Made by a program: the position numbers and the translations under genes | The notes under the pieces: model-generated | Databases searched by the model: none | What the model was told of the DNA's origin: nothing | Seen by the model: the letters and a program-made list of their open reading frames with translations, nothing else | NCBI RefSeq assembly: GCF_008000995.1 | Contig: NZ_CP042828.1 | Span: 4,330,882-4,394,881 of the forward strand | Direction of reading: 5' to 3' | Source of the DNA: Ruania zhangjianzhongii | GTDB lineage: Bacteria > Actinomycetota > Actinomycetes > Actinomycetales > Beutenbergiaceae | DNA: 64,000 nucleotides | In this document: piece by piece, positions 33,542 through 42,511 of the stretch | Position numbering within the stretch: the first letter of the stretch is position 1 | Layout: the number at the start of each line of letters is the position of its first letter

Positions 33542-34930
33542 ATGCCCATGTCTGACCGTTCTGCCCGCCGCTACGCCGTCATCGGGACAGGCGGGCGGTC
33601 GCGGATGTACATCGACGCCCTCACCTCGAGCCACGCCGACCTGGGCGATATCGTCGCGTTCCTCGACCCGAACGAGGCGAGGATGGCCCACTACGACCGT
33701 TACCTCGCCGAGCGCGGCCGGAGCGCACCACCGCACTTCACCCCAGAGTCGTTCGAGCAGATGCTCAGCACCGCTCGCCCGGACGTGCTGATCGTCACGA
33801 GCAAGGACTCCACCCACGCCGACCACATCGTGGCCGGCCTGGATCACGGACTGGACGTCATCACCGAGAAGCCGATGACCATCGACGTCCCCAGCCTGGA
33901 ACGGATCGTCCGGGCCGCGCAGGGGTCCACCGGCAACCTGACCGTCACCTTCAACTACCGGTACTCCCCGCGCAACTCCACCGTGCGCCGGCTGATCGCC
34001 GAGGGCGCGATCGGCACGGTGACGTCGGTGCACTTCGAATGGTGCCTGGACACCGTCCACGGCGCCGACTACTTCCGCCGCTGGCACCGGGACAAGGACA
34101 GCTCGGGCGGCCTCGCCGTGCACAAGTCGACACACCACTTCGACCTGGTGAACTGGTGGCTGGACGACGTCCCCGCGACTGTGTTCGCACTCGGCGGCCT
34201 ACGCTTCTACGGCGCCGAGAACGCCGCATCCCGGGGCCTGGCCCCTCGCCCCACGCTGGGCCGGGACCTCGTCACCTCCGGCGACCCGTTCGCACTCGAC
34301 CTGGCCGCCGATCCTCAGCTCAAGGGCCTGTTCCTGGACGCCGAGCACCTGGACGGCTACCACCGCGACCAGGATGTCTTCGGACCGGGCATCACCATCG
34401 AGGACAACCTCTCGGTGACCGTGGGCTACCAGGGCGGTGCTGCGATGTCCTACTCGCTGAACGCCCACTCCCCCTGGGAGGGCTACCGGGTAGCGTTCAA
34501 CGGCACCGAGGGCCGGCTGGAGCTGGACGTCGTCGAACGCGGGGCGGTCAGCAGCGACCGCTCCACCAGCGGTTTGGGGGCCGGAGGCAAGGAGCGCCCG
34601 GTCCTCGACCCGAGTGCCACCGAGGCCGAGCGCACCGGACAACGTCTGCGACCGCACGGCTCACGCTTGATGCTGCAGCGGCAGTGGTCCCAGCCGGAGG
34701 AGGTCCAGATTCCCGAAGGCGCCGGCGCGCACGGCGGCGGGGACACGATGCTGCTGGACGACGTCTTCCGCGGTGGGGCGCAGGACCCGCTAGGCCGCCA
34801 GGCCGGCTATCACGACGGCGTCCGGTCGGTGATCATCGGCGCCGCCGTCAATGACTCGCTCGCCTCGGCCCGCGCGATCCAGCTCGCCGACTACGGCGAA
34901 CTGCTGCACTCCGCAGTCCTCAACCGTTAG
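33542..34930 (+). CDS. Gfo/Idh/MocA-family oxidoreductase
   Basis: 462-residue NAD(P)-dependent sugar oxidoreductase. The N-terminal Rossmann fold has RYAVIGTGGRSRMYIDAL, the family Lys is in ITEKPMTIDVPSLERIV, and DKDSSGGLAVHKSTHHFDLV carries the HxxD-type catalytic region. The C-terminal part is longer than average. Likely oxidises a sugar released or imported by neighbouring genes; the substrate is unknown. A second in-frame ATG lies two codons in. It is first in a plus-strand group with GH43 and the LacI-DUF6807 protein; DUF6807 genes commonly lie by such dehydrogenases, as I recall. Confidence 0.88.
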   Translation: MPMSDRSARRYAVIGTGGRSRMYIDALTSSHADLGDIVAFLDPNEARMAHYDRYLAERGRSAPPHFTPESFEQMLSTARPDVLIVTSKDSTHADHIVAGLDHGLDVITEKPMTIDVPSLERIVRAAQGSTGNLTVTFNYRYSPRNSTVRRLIAEGAIGTVTSVHFEWCLDTVHGADYFRRWHRDKDSSGGLAVHKSTHHFDLVNWWLDDVPATVFALGGLRFYGAENAASRGLAPRPTLGRDLVTSGDPFALDLAADPQLKGLFLDAEHLDGYHRDQDVFGPGITIEDNLSVTVGYQGGAAMSYSLNAHSPWEGYRVAFNGTEGRLELDVVERGAVSSDRSTSGLGAGGKERPVLDPSATEAERTGQRLRPHGSRLMLQRQWSQPEEVQIPEGAGAHGGGDTMLLDDVFRGGAQDPLGRQAGYHDGVRSVIIGAAVNDSLASARAIQLADYGELLHSAVLNR

Positions 34931-34985
34931 CCCACCGGCTCTCCGGCCCACCGGCCGGCGGCCACCACACGCGAAAGTCCCGGCG

Positions 34986-36551
34986 ATGGCGCTTCCTCTC
35001 CACCCCGATACCCCGGCCCACCCGGGTGAGTACCGCAACCCGGTCCTGGACGAAGACTGGCCGGACCCGGACGTGATCCGCTGGGGCGACGGCTACCTGA
35101 TGGTCGCCTCCAGCTTCAATCGTGCCCCGGGGCTGCCGTTGCTGCGCTCGTCGGACCTGGTCACCTGGGAGATCGTCGGCCACGCCCTGCCGGGTCTGCC
35201 GCCGGCCGAGCACTTCGCCCTCCCCCGGCACGGCGGCGGCGTCTGGGCGCCCTCGATCCGCGCCCACCGCGGCACGCTGTATCTCGTCTGGCCCGATCCG
35301 GACCATGGCCTGTACGTCTCCACGGCGACCGACCCGGCCGGGCCGTGGTCCATCCCGCACCTCGTGCTCGCCGGACAGGGGTTGATCGACCCCTGTCCAC
35401 TCTGGGACACCGACGGCCGCGCCTACCTGGTGCACGGCTGGGCGGGCAGCCGGTCCGGGGTGAAGAACCTGCTCACGGTGAGAGAGGTCAGTCCGGACCT
35501 GAGGTCGGTCCTCGCGCCGGGGCGCACGATCATCGACGGCGCAGCGTTGCCGGGCTACCGCACGCTCGAGGGGCCCAAGTTCTACTTGCGGGACGGCTGG
35601 TACTGGATCTTCGCCCCGGCCGGCGGTGTGGCGACCGGATGGCAGGCGGCCTTCCGGGCCCGGTCGGTGTACGGACCGTACGAGGGACGCACCGTGCTGG
35701 CCCAGGGCGCTGGACCGGTGAACGGCCCGCACCAGGGGGCCTGGGTCACCGATCCCGGTGGTGCCGACTGGTTCGTGCACTTCCAGGACCGCGGTGCCTA
35801 TGGGCGGGTCACCCATCTGCAGCCGATGCGCTGGGACTCCGGCGGCTGGCCGGTCCTCGGCAACGACGGCGAACCGGTGCTGAGCCACGCTGCCCCGGTG
35901 AACTCCACCCGCCAGGGGATGCGCGCCGTCGACGGTAGTGATGACTTCACCGGCACGCTGAACCGGAAGTGGCACTGGCAGGCCAACCCCGATCCAGCCT
36001 GGTCCATCCTCAGCGACGGGCACCTGGACCTGCAGCCGATACCGAACGACCTCGGCGACCTGCGCCAGCTACCCCAGGTGCTCAGCCAGCAGCTGCCCGC
36101 CGTGGCGTGCACCTTCCAGACCAGCCTTACCCTGAGCCGCACCACCGAGCCTGTCCGCACCGGGCTGGTGCTGCTCGGTCAGGAGTACGCGTGGATCGGA
36201 ATAGAGGTCCGCGAGGGCGGCGCCCACCTGGTCTGCCGCCGCTCCGGAACGGACCAGAGCGCCGACCGCCGCCGGGTGGAGGAGCCGGTCATCGACCAGG
36301 CGCTGCCCGCTGCTGCCACGGTGCGGCTCAGGCTCAGCAGCGACGGCGCCGGCGCCGTGCAGCTGGCCTGGTCGACCGGCGACACCGACTGGGCCTGGGT
36401 ACCGCAGACCTTCACCCCGGTCGAAGGCCGATGGATCGGCGCAGAGGTCGGGTTGTTCGCCACCGCACCACCAGGGGCCGGATCGCCGCCATTGGCGCGG
36501 TACGGTGCCTTCCAGATGAGAAGTACTCAGTCGACCCCCGGGGAGGCGTGA
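34986..36551 (+). CDS. Glycoside hydrolase family 43 protein
   Basis: 521-residue enzyme without a signal peptide, so cytoplasmic. The five-bladed propeller begins at YRNPVLDEDWPDPDVIRWGD, whose Asp is the general base. DPCPLWDTDGRAYLVHGWAG carries the pKa-modulating Asp, and LEGPKFYLRDGWYWIFAP the acid Glu. The C-terminal beta-sandwich typical of GH43 beta-xylosidases starts near residue 318 (DDFTGTLNRKWHWQANPDP). Beta-xylosidase or arabinofuranosidase activity on imported oligosaccharides is likely. The ATG has only a weak ribosome site. The stop shares one base with the next start (TGATG). Confidence 0.9.
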   Translation: MALPLHPDTPAHPGEYRNPVLDEDWPDPDVIRWGDGYLMVASSFNRAPGLPLLRSSDLVTWEIVGHALPGLPPAEHFALPRHGGGVWAPSIRAHRGTLYLVWPDPDHGLYVSTATDPAGPWSIPHLVLAGQGLIDPCPLWDTDGRAYLVHGWAGSRSGVKNLLTVREVSPDLRSVLAPGRTIIDGAALPGYRTLEGPKFYLRDGWYWIFAPAGGVATGWQAAFRARSVYGPYEGRTVLAQGAGPVNGPHQGAWVTDPGGADWFVHFQDRGAYGRVTHLQPMRWDSGGWPVLGNDGEPVLSHAAPVNSTRQGMRAVDGSDDFTGTLNRKWHWQANPDPAWSILSDGHLDLQPIPNDLGDLRQLPQVLSQQLPAVACTFQTSLTLSRTTEPVRTGLVLLGQEYAWIGIEVREGGAHLVCRRSGTDQSADRRRVEEPVIDQALPAAATVRLRLSSDGAGAVQLAWSTGDTDWAWVPQTFTPVEGRWIGAEVGLFATAPPGAGSPPLARYGAFQMRSTQSTPGEA

Positions 36552-38440
36552 TGAGCACCACCGGCGCGGCGACGATCGCCGAAGTAGCGCGGACGGCCGG
36601 GGTCTCCCGCGCCACCGTGTCCCGGGTGATGAACGGTCGCGCCACGGTGGACCCGGCGATGGCCGCCCGGGTGCGCAAGGCCGCCCGGGAGCTGAACTAC
36701 TCCCCCAGCACCGTGGCCCGCAGCCTGTCCCTGGGCCGCACCCAAACGGTGGCGCTGCTGGTGCCGGATCTGGGCAACCCGATGTTCCAACAGGTGCTGC
36801 GCGGGGCGAATCAGGCCGCCACCAAAGCCGGCTACCGGATCCTGGTCGCGGACAGCATCGAGGAACCGGAGCGGGAGGCCGAGCTCGCGATCGAGGCCCG
36901 CCGGCGCTGCGATGCACTGATTCTGTGCTCACCGCGGATGCCGGAAGACCAGCTGAACGAGGTGCTCACCGCGACCGCCCCCGTGGTGCTGGTCAATCGC
37001 GAACCGCACGGTAGCGACGTCCCGGCGCTCGCCGTGGACTACGCCACCGGCATCCGCACTCTCGCCGAGCACCTGATCGGACTCGGTCACCGCCGGTTCA
37101 TCTACCTGGCCGGTCCCGTGACCTCGGCCTCTAACACCGCCCGGCTGGAGGGACTGGCGCTGCTGCAGGCGGCCCACCCGGAGATCAGCATCCAGCACAG
37201 CCCCTGCGGGTCGATGATCGAGGACGGCTATGCCGCCCTCGAGGCGGTGCTCAACTCCCAGGCGACGGCGGTACTCGCCTTCAACGACCTCGTCGCCTTC
37301 GGTCTGCTCGGCAAGCTGAACGAGACCGGGGTGGGCGTACCGCGCGGCATCTCGGTGGCCGGGTTCGACGACATCGCCTTCGCCAAGTACGCCACCCCCG
37401 CGCTGACCACGATGTCCGTACCCCAGATGGACCTCGGCCGGCACGCCTGGGACCAGCTGCACCAGCTGCTGGTGGGTGAGGCGGAGAGTACCTCCCTGTT
37501 CTTCCGACCCCGGCTGATCGAGCGGGTCAGCACCGGACCCGCCCCGGTCCAGCCGACCACCGCACCGGCCGCGCCGGAGGCCGGCAGCCTGCCGCTGTGG
37601 TCCCGGGACGACGACGCCGGTGTGCTGCGTGCGGCCGGGTCCTCCCTGGCCCGGTACGAGCGCCACCCGGCGATGCCGGACGTGCACGCACCGCGGCCGT
37701 ACCTGCACCCGGTGCACACCTGGAACGGCACCCCGCTGACCGAGATCTCCCCGCTGGACCACCGGCACCAGTACGGCGTCTCCCTGGCGGTCGCCCAGGT
37801 GAACGGCTCCTCGTTCTGGGGCGGGCGCACCTACGTGCGCGATGCCGGGCCCACGCTGCTGCAGATCCACGGCACCCAGGTCAGCCACGACATGACCCTG
37901 GTCGGACCGGCGCTGACCGAGCAGCTCACCTGGTTCGGCCATGACGGTGCGGAGCTGCTCACCGAACGTCGGCGGCTGACCGCACGGACGTTGCCGGCCC
38001 AGCACGGCTGGGAGCTGACCTGGCAGTCCCTGCTGCACGCGAGCGCCGGTCCGGTGACCATCGACTCCCCGGCCACCCAGGGCCGTACCGGAGCCGGCTA
38101 CGGCGGGATCTTCTGGCGCTTCCCGGACGACGGCGAAGCCTCGATCACCTGCGCCGATGGCACCGGCGAAGAGGTCGCCCACGGGTCCACCTCACCGTGG
38201 CTGCTGCTCTCCCGGGCGGGCGACCGGCCCTGGACGGCACTGCTGCTCCAGCAGGGTGAGGTGCGCCCGTGGTTCGTGCGCTCCACCGATTTTCTCGGTG
38301 CCGGACCGGCGCTGGCCTGGTCCGAGTCGTTGCACATCCCCGCCGGGGACAACCTGGAGGTGGGGCTGCGGGCAGTGCTGTTCGACGGCGTGGTCGGCGC
38401 CGACGAGGTCACGGAGCTGATCGAGTCGGTCACCGAGTAG
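36551..38440 (+). CDS. LacI regulator fused to a DUF6807 (PmoA-family) domain
   Basis: 629-residue protein with two modules. Residues 1-325 are a complete LacI regulator: HTH in TIAEVARTAGVSRATVSRVM with hinge helix NYSPSTVARSLSLG, then the periplasmic-binding-like domain (TVALLVPDLGNPMFQQVLRG, VSVAGFDDIAF-like ISVAGFDDIAFAKYATP). A Pro/Ala linker (about 326-343) leads to a DUF6807 domain at about 345-628 with RPYLHPVHTWNGTPLTE, DHRHQYGVSLAVAQVNGSSF and GYGGIFWRFP. DUF6807 is normally a separate protein of unknown reaction. GGGGAGG precedes the ATG. It probably controls this operon and the opposing ABC operon through the GAAACCGGTTTC-like sites. Confidence 0.88.
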   Translation: MSTTGAATIAEVARTAGVSRATVSRVMNGRATVDPAMAARVRKAARELNYSPSTVARSLSLGRTQTVALLVPDLGNPMFQQVLRGANQAATKAGYRILVADSIEEPEREAELAIEARRRCDALILCSPRMPEDQLNEVLTATAPVVLVNREPHGSDVPALAVDYATGIRTLAEHLIGLGHRRFIYLAGPVTSASNTARLEGLALLQAAHPEISIQHSPCGSMIEDGYAALEAVLNSQATAVLAFNDLVAFGLLGKLNETGVGVPRGISVAGFDDIAFAKYATPALTTMSVPQMDLGRHAWDQLHQLLVGEAESTSLFFRPRLIERVSTGPAPVQPTTAPAAPEAGSLPLWSRDDDAGVLRAAGSSLARYERHPAMPDVHAPRPYLHPVHTWNGTPLTEISPLDHRHQYGVSLAVAQVNGSSFWGGRTYVRDAGPTLLQIHGTQVSHDMTLVGPALTEQLTWFGHDGAELLTERRRLTARTLPAQHGWELTWQSLLHASAGPVTIDSPATQGRTGAGYGGIFWRFPDDGEASITCADGTGEEVAHGSTSPWLLLSRAGDRPWTALLLQQGEVRPWFVRSTDFLGAGPALAWSESLHIPAGDNLEVGLRAVLFDGVVGADEVTELIESVTE

Positions 38441-38452
38441 GCTGATGGCCCG

Positions 38453-39385
38453 ATGACGGCTGTGCTGACTGCGCTGGGCACGATGACGCTCATCGCGTTG
38501 GCCGGCTGGCTGCTCGCGACCACGAGGGTGCTCGGCCCGGAGGCGCCCAAGGTGCTCGCCCGGGTGGTGTTCACCCTGTCCACCCCGAGCCTGCTGATCA
38601 CCACGATCGGCTCCGCGAACCTGGAGCTGCTGCTCACTCCTGCGGCCCTGAGCACCTGGGTGAGCACACTGATCGTGGCCGCGATCGCCGTCGTGATCTT
38701 TGCGTTCCTGCTGCGCACGGACCGGTCGGTGACCACGATCGGGGCCCTCTCGGCGAGCTATCTCAATGCCGGCAACCTGGGTATCCCGGTGGCCGTGTAC
38801 GTGCTCGGCGACGCGCTCGCCGTGGTGCCCACGATGCTGCTGCAGCTGCTCGTGCTCGCCCCGGTGGCTTTCGCCGTCGGGGACGCCCGCCCCGGGCGGC
38901 GACGCCGGGATGCCGTGCTCCGTGCGCTGCGCAGCCCGCTGACCGTCGCCGCGCTGCTCGGTCTGGCGCTGGCACTGGTTCCGTGGCAGTTGCCGACGGT
39001 GCTGTGGGAGCCGCTGCACGCACTTGCCGCCACTGCCGCTCCGCTCGCGCTGCTCACCCTGGGCATGTCCATGGTGCGCTCAGCACCGCCTCCGGGTGCC
39101 CCGAAGCCGGCTCTGGACCGGCGGCACTGGGCGGGGGTGCTGGTCGCCACCGCGATGCGCACGCTGGTGCACCCGGCGCTGACCTACCTGGTGGCGGACC
39201 TGGTGGGCGTACCGCCCGAGGCGAGGTTCGCCGTCGTGCTGATGGCCGCGCTACCGACCGCACAGAACGTGCTGGTCTACGCGATGCAGTTCGACGCCGG
39301 GCAACGCCTGGCCCGGGACGCTCAGGTGATCACCACGTTCGCCTCGCTGCCACTGATGGTGGCGGTGGTGGCGCTGCTGCACTGA
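38453..39385 (+). CDS. AEC-family transporter
   Basis: 310-residue membrane protein of the auxin efflux carrier family with about ten hydrophobic segments. Characteristic features: VVFTLSTPSLLITTIGSANL near the N-terminus, ASYLNAGNLGIPVAVYVLGD in the middle, and VLMAALPTAQNVLVYAMQFD at the end. AEC carriers move small organic acids or amino acids; substrate unknown. It starts 12 bases after the LacI-DUF6807 stop, with TAGGCT nearby as a possible own -10 box. It converges with the ABC operon. Confidence 0.88.
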   Translation: MTAVLTALGTMTLIALAGWLLATTRVLGPEAPKVLARVVFTLSTPSLLITTIGSANLELLLTPAALSTWVSTLIVAAIAVVIFAFLLRTDRSVTTIGALSASYLNAGNLGIPVAVYVLGDALAVVPTMLLQLLVLAPVAFAVGDARPGRRRRDAVLRALRSPLTVAALLGLALALVPWQLPTVLWEPLHALAATAAPLALLTLGMSMVRSAPPPGAPKPALDRRHWAGVLVATAMRTLVHPALTYLVADLVGVPPEARFAVVLMAALPTAQNVLVYAMQFDAGQRLARDAQVITTFASLPLMVAVVALLH

Positions 39386-39386
39386 G

Positions 39387-40301
39387 TCAGCCCTTCACCG
39401 AGCCGATCAGCGCGCCCTTGACGAAGTAGCGCTGGATGAACGGGTAGACGATCAGCATCGGCAACGTGGCCACGGCGATCACCGCCATCTTCACCGATTG
39501 CGCGGGCGGGACCACGTCCACCACCGAGGCGTCGGCATTCAGCCCGCTGGCCACGATCACGATCTGGCGCAGCAGCACCTGGATCGGCCAGAGCGTGGAG
39601 TCGTTGATGAACAGGATCGCCCACATGTAGGTGTTCCAGTACGCCACGGCGTAGAAGAGCCCGATGGTAGCGATCGAGGCGACCGAGAGGGGCAGCACGA
39701 TCCGGACGAACACCCCGAACTCGGAGCAACCGTCGATCCGCGCCGCCTCTTCCAGGCTGTCCGGGATGCTCTGGAAGAAGCTGCGCATGATCACGAAGTT
39801 GAAGGCATTCACCGTGAACGGCAGGATCAGCGACCACACCGAGTCCAGCAGACCCAGCCCGTTGACCACGATGAACAGCGGGATCATGCCGCCGCTGAAC
39901 AGCATCGTGAAGACCACCAGGAAGTTGATCACCCGGCGGCCGCGCAGGTATCGCTTGCCCAACGCGTAGGCCATCAGCGAGGTGACCAGCAGGCTGAGGA
40001 ACGTGCCCACCACGGTGACGAACATCGACACCCCCATGGCCCGGAAGATCGTCGGAGTGGACAGGACGTAGCGATAGGCGTCCAAGGTGAACTCGCGCGG
40101 GATGATCACGAACGCGCGGGTAGCCAGTTCACCGGGGTTGGCCAGCGAGCTACCGATCACGTGCAGGAACGGCAGCAGACAGACCAGCGCGAACGCGATC
40201 AGCACGGCACTGTTCACCACGGAGAAGACCCGTCGCCCGGAGGTCGGCTTGCGGAGCCGGTCCGGGCGGTAGGTGATGGTGGTCTCGGACCTGGCGGCCA
40301 T
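39387..40301 (-). CDS. Carbohydrate ABC transporter permease (LplC/YtcP-like)
   Basis: 304-residue inner-membrane subunit of a CUT1 sugar importer. Six hydrophobic helices are visible and the EAA loop reads SLEEAARIDGCSEFGVFVRI, where the cytoplasmic ATPase docks. It pairs with the LplB-like permease at the head of the operon. Its start overlaps the stop of the preceding membrane protein gene (ATGA). No ATP-binding subunit is encoded nearby, so a shared MsiK/MsmK-type ATPase from elsewhere is expected. Confidence 0.92.
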   Translation of the reverse strand: MAARSETTITYRPDRLRKPTSGRRVFSVVNSAVLIAFALVCLLPFLHVIGSSLANPGELATRAFVIIPREFTLDAYRYVLSTPTIFRAMGVSMFVTVVGTFLSLLVTSLMAYALGKRYLRGRRVINFLVVFTMLFSGGMIPLFIVVNGLGLLDSVWSLILPFTVNAFNFVIMRSFFQSIPDSLEEAARIDGCSEFGVFVRIVLPLSVASIATIGLFYAVAYWNTYMWAILFINDSTLWPIQVLLRQIVIVASGLNADASVVDVVPPAQSVKMAVIAVATLPMLIVYPFIQRYFVKGALIGSVKG

Positions 40302-40780
40302 CAGGAGCTCCCGTCCCGGACTGGGCGCGCAGCGAACAGGCCGGCGCCGAGGAAGAAGAAGAACGCGATCGGGTAGGCGATCAGCTGGCTGCCCAGCAGG
40401 CACACTGCACCGGCGGCGAGCAGCCACCAGCCCGGCGCCCTCCGCCAGGGCCGGCTGCGGGTGAGCAGCACGGCCACAGCAGCCAGGGCGAGCACGAGCA
40501 GCAGGGTGAAGCCGAACCAGGCGCCGAGCGTGCGACCCGCCTCGAACGCCTCGGCCGACGAGAGGTCCTCCGCCCCACCCAGCAGCACCGGACGGACCAC
40601 GTCGGCGAACGCAGCCTCGTCGAGCCGGTTCACCACCAGGGCGAAGCCGCCGAGGAACAGCGTGGCCAGCACCGCCCCGATACCCGTCAGCCACAGTTCG
40701 GCGGTTCGGCGGATCGAGGGCGCGGGTGGGGGTACAGCCTCGTCCTGCGGCCGGCGCCGCTGCTCAGCCCTGGCGCTCAT
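40301..40780 (-). CDS. Membrane protein in the ABC operon, unknown
   Basis: 159-residue protein with about three hydrophobic segments (about 30-50, 91-109, 120-145), the last reading AAGAVCLLGSQLIAYPIAFF. I do not recognise it. It overlaps the small ORF before it by 17 bases and the permease gene after it by one base, so it is translated with the importer. The ATG at 40780 is preferred over an in-frame ATG five codons upstream. It may be an accessory to the transporter; that is inference from position. Confidence 0.6.
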   Translation of the reverse strand: MSARAEQRRRPQDEAVPPPAPSIRRTAELWLTGIGAVLATLFLGGFALVVNRLDEAAFADVVRPVLLGGAEDLSSAEAFEAGRTLGAWFGFTLLLVLALAAVAVLLTRSRPWRRAPGWWLLAAGAVCLLGSQLIAYPIAFFFFLGAGLFAARPVRDGSS

Positions 40781-40928
40781 CGTCACCCTGCACATCCAGG
40801 CGGATCCGGTCGCAGGTGCTGATCACCACGTTCCGGGGGCCGCCGCCGGCCGCGGCTGCCTCGTCGATCGCTTGCTGCAGTCCGGCGGTGGCCGGTGCGA
40901 GGGAGGAGACGTTCTCGAGTGTGGGCAC
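40764..40928 (-). CDS. Small ORF in the ABC operon (54 residues)
   Basis: 54-residue ORF with GTG start and a good AGGAAGG about nine bases ahead. It reads PTLENVSSLAPATAGLQQAI then DEAAAAGGGPRNVVISTCDR. The first part resembles the start of right-handed beta-helix (pectate lyase/polygalacturonase type) enzymes, so it may be a truncated remnant or a small conserved protein. It lies between the solute-binding protein and the membrane protein and overlaps the latter by 17 bases. Confidence 0.5.
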   Translation of the reverse strand: MPTLENVSSLAPATAGLQQAIDEAAAAGGGPRNVVISTCDRIRLDVQGDDERQG

Positions 40929-40993
40929 GAATGGAAGCCTTCCTGATCCTGCCGCGAGCGCCGGCCGGAGGGTGACCGGCGCCCGCGGCGGGA

Positions 40994-42511
40994 TCAACCG
41001 TTGACGCTGTTGTAGGACTCAGTGAACTCGGTGATGATGTCGTCCAGGCCCTGGCTGCGGACCGACTCGATCGCTTCCTCGTAGCCGGCCATGTCCAGCT
41101 CGCCGACCATGTACCGGTTGAACGCGTCCATCACGGTCTGGTCGATCGTGGACCACTGTCGGTCGTAGGTCTCCGAGGACAGTGACTGGGCCGGGTTGGT
41201 GACGGCGTACTCGGCGCTCTCCGCCATCAGCTCGTCCGCCCGGTTCACGTACTCGTTGTCCGAGGTGAAGATGATGACGTTGTCGGCGGGCCGCGAGCTC
41301 GCGTATGGCTGCACCTCCTGCTCCCACTCGGTCTGGTTGATCCGGGAGTAGACACCCTCGCCGTCGACCTCGTAGTGCTCGCCCTCGATGCCCTGCGTCA
41401 TCAGGGTGAACGGTTCCTCATCGAGCAGGCTGTCGATGAAGCCGAGCACCTCGCGCAACTCTTCCTCGGTCTCCACCGTCTGGGTGTTGATGGCAAGCCA
41501 GCCGCCCATGCCGCCGTTGGTGTCGGAGACGATCCGCCGCTCCACGTCCCCGGCGGTCATGTCGTTGATCTGCGCCCAGTCCATCGGCGTCTCCGGATCG
41601 ATGCTCTCCGCCAGTTCGAGGTAGCCACGGGCCTCGAACAGTCCGGTGATCACGATGCCGCCCTCGCCACGGGCGATGGCATCGCGCTGGTTGTCCTTCT
41701 GCATCGTGACGAACTCCTGGTTCATCCCGCCGCTCTCATACACGCTGCGGTACCAGGCCATCGCCTCCTTCCAGGCGTCGGTGGTGTATGCAGGCACCAC
41801 GTTCCCCGCGTCGTCGAGCTCGAACCGGTCCCCGGCACCGAAGTAGCCGGCGATGATCCGGAAGGACAGCGAGAAGCTCTCCGACCGCTCGATGAAGCCG
41901 GTGGTGTCATCCTCGCCGTTGCCGTCCGGGTCGTCCTCGGCGAACGCTTGAGCGACCTCGGCAAGCTCGGCGAGGGTGTGTGGGGTCTCCAGGCCGAGGT
42001 TGTCCAGCCAGTCCTGGCGCACCAGGACGCCATATCGGGCGATCGGCTTCTGGAACGGGATCCCGTACAAGTGGCCGTCCAGGCGGGCCACGTCGATCGT
42101 GGCCTGCGGGATCTGGGAGAGATTGTCGAACTCGGACAGATAAGGCTCCACGTCCCAGAACATTCCCGACGTCAGCGCGTTGCGCACCGTGGTGGAGTCG
42201 ATCTGGGTCAGGGAGGTGATGTGTCCGCAAGCGTGCCGGAGGCGAGCGCCGCGTTGATCTTCTCCTCCTTGGATGCGTCCGGCACCCACTGCATCTCGAA
42301 GTCGGTGCCGGTGTAGTCCACCAGTGCCTCGTGGATCGGACCATTCGGGTCGGGGGTGGTGGGCGTGTGCAACATCGACATCCCAGGTAATTGGGCCGTC
42401 ATCACCGCCGTCTCCTCCCTCGGTGCCGCCGTCGCTTCCGCAGGCGGTCAGGGCAAGGGCGGTGGCAAGTACGGCTGCAGTGCCGCCCGCCAGTCTCTTC
42501 CGGGTATTCAT
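40994..42511 (-). CDS. Sugar ABC solute-binding lipoprotein with compensated frameshifts
   Basis: 505-residue LplA-like family 1 solute-binding protein. A signal peptide ends in the lipobox ALTACGSDGG. The mature protein captures a sugar for the two permeases. Residues around 46-96 read as nonsense (DVAHAHHPRPEWSDPRGTGG), while the minus-strand +1 frame at 42405-42208 encodes the expected MLHTPTTPDPNGPIHEALVD and KEEKINAALASGTLAD. Two bases seem lost near 42375 and one near 42221, together restoring the frame. The rest (SGMFWDVEPYLSEFDN, GRIFLR-free) looks intact. The start overlaps the YesL stop. Confidence 0.85.
   Translation of the reverse strand: MNTRKRLAGGTAAVLATALALTACGSDGGTEGGDGGDDGPITWDVDVAHAHHPRPEWSDPRGTGGLHRHRLRDAVGAGRIQGGEDQRGARLRHACGHITSLTQIDSTTVRNALTSGMFWDVEPYLSEFDNLSQIPQATIDVARLDGHLYGIPFQKPIARYGVLVRQDWLDNLGLETPHTLAELAEVAQAFAEDDPDGNGEDDTTGFIERSESFSLSFRIIAGYFGAGDRFELDDAGNVVPAYTTDAWKEAMAWYRSVYESGGMNQEFVTMQKDNQRDAIARGEGGIVITGLFEARGYLELAESIDPETPMDWAQINDMTAGDVERRIVSDTNGGMGGWLAINTQTVETEEELREVLGFIDSLLDEEPFTLMTQGIEGEHYEVDGEGVYSRINQTEWEQEVQPYASSRPADNVIIFTSDNEYVNRADELMAESAEYAVTNPAQSLSSETYDRQWSTIDQTVMDAFNRYMVGELDMAGYEEAIESVRSQGLDDIITEFTESYNSVNG

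Noticed and set aside
41000-42511. Programmed frameshifting in the solute-binding gene
   Set aside because: No slippery heptamer or downstream pseudoknot was seen at either shift point; paired indels explain it more simply.
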